From Cyanothece sp. UBA12306 (GTDB taxonomy: Bacteria > Cyanobacteriota > Cyanobacteriia > Cyanobacteriales > Microcystaceae): a stretch of 5,650 bases of DNA. The stretch's first letter is position 1. Each line of letters starts with the position of its first letter. The translations under genes and the position numbers were made by a program. The notes beneath the pieces were generated by a model. The model did no database searches and was not told the origin of the DNA. It worked only from the letters and a program-made list of their open reading frames with translations. The stretch is taken from the NCBI GenBank assembly GCA_003448685.1, contig DLXW01000364.1:1-5650 (forward strand), read 5' to 3'. This document shows positions 5,633-5,650 of this stretch, one piece after another.

Positions 5633-5650
5633 ATTCTAAATTCTAAATTC
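5633..5650. repeat. ATTCTAA heptamer tandem repeat, cut by the window edge
   Basis: ATTCTAA occurs twice in tandem (5633-5639 and 5640-5646), followed by ATTC at the window edge. The array may continue beyond it. Confidence 0.7.

Larger units (their letters stand above)
5376..5650. other. Non-coding tail with repeat debris
   Basis: These 275 bases hold no convincing gene on either strand. A frame of about 60 codons from a TTG at 5443 runs straight through a palindrome, has no ribosome binding site and is rich in Leu and Lys, so it is probably fortuitous. The tract contains an inverted repeat at 5385-5419, a small palindrome GCTTTTTAAAGC (5459-5470), the stem-loop at 5524-5544 and a heptamer repeat at the right edge. 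No neighbouring gene is reached before the window ends. Confidence 0.6.

Overview
The window looks like a low-GC cyanobacterial chromosome, probably from a unicellular chroococcalean of the Crocosphaera/Cyanothece type. The evidence is a ChlI magnesium-chelatase subunit of phototroph type, HIP1 octamers (GCGATCGC), a PHP-domain protein whose whole sequence resembles the cyanobacterial form, and short palindromic repeats between genes. The genus is inferred, not shown. There are six convincing protein-coding genes and no RNA gene, CRISPR array or intact mobile element.

Positions 1-3392 hold four genes, all on the minus strand. In transcription order they are a PHP-domain metallophosphoesterase (3392-2700), a small protein with an SCP2-like C-terminal signature (2616-2224), ispF of the MEP isoprenoid pathway (2146-1667) and asnS, asparaginyl-tRNA synthetase (1542-151). 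The gaps of 83, 77 and 124 bases do not suggest a tightly coupled operon. Past asnS, at 21-70, is a GC-richer 18-base tandem repeat.

Positions 3393-3707 form an AT-rich divergent promoter region. To its right on the plus strand are a 127-residue protein of unknown function with a good ribosome binding site (3708-4091), a perfect 11-bp palindrome that may act as a terminator (4116-4140), and chlI (4238-5314), which ends at a clear intrinsic terminator (5339-5375).

The last 275 bases (5376-5650) carry no convincing gene. They contain an inverted repeat resembling an IS200/IS605-type end, a 9-bp palindrome and a heptamer repeat, and look like accumulated repeat debris.

Functionally this is mostly housekeeping: translation, isoprenoid precursor synthesis and the committed step of chlorophyll synthesis. 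IspF and ChlI feed the two halves of chlorophyll (phytyl tail and Mg-porphyrin ring), but they are on opposite strands with separate signals, so co-regulation cannot be claimed. I see no clear novel multi-gene system. The best leads are the unknown protein before chlI and the SCP2-like protein beside ispF.
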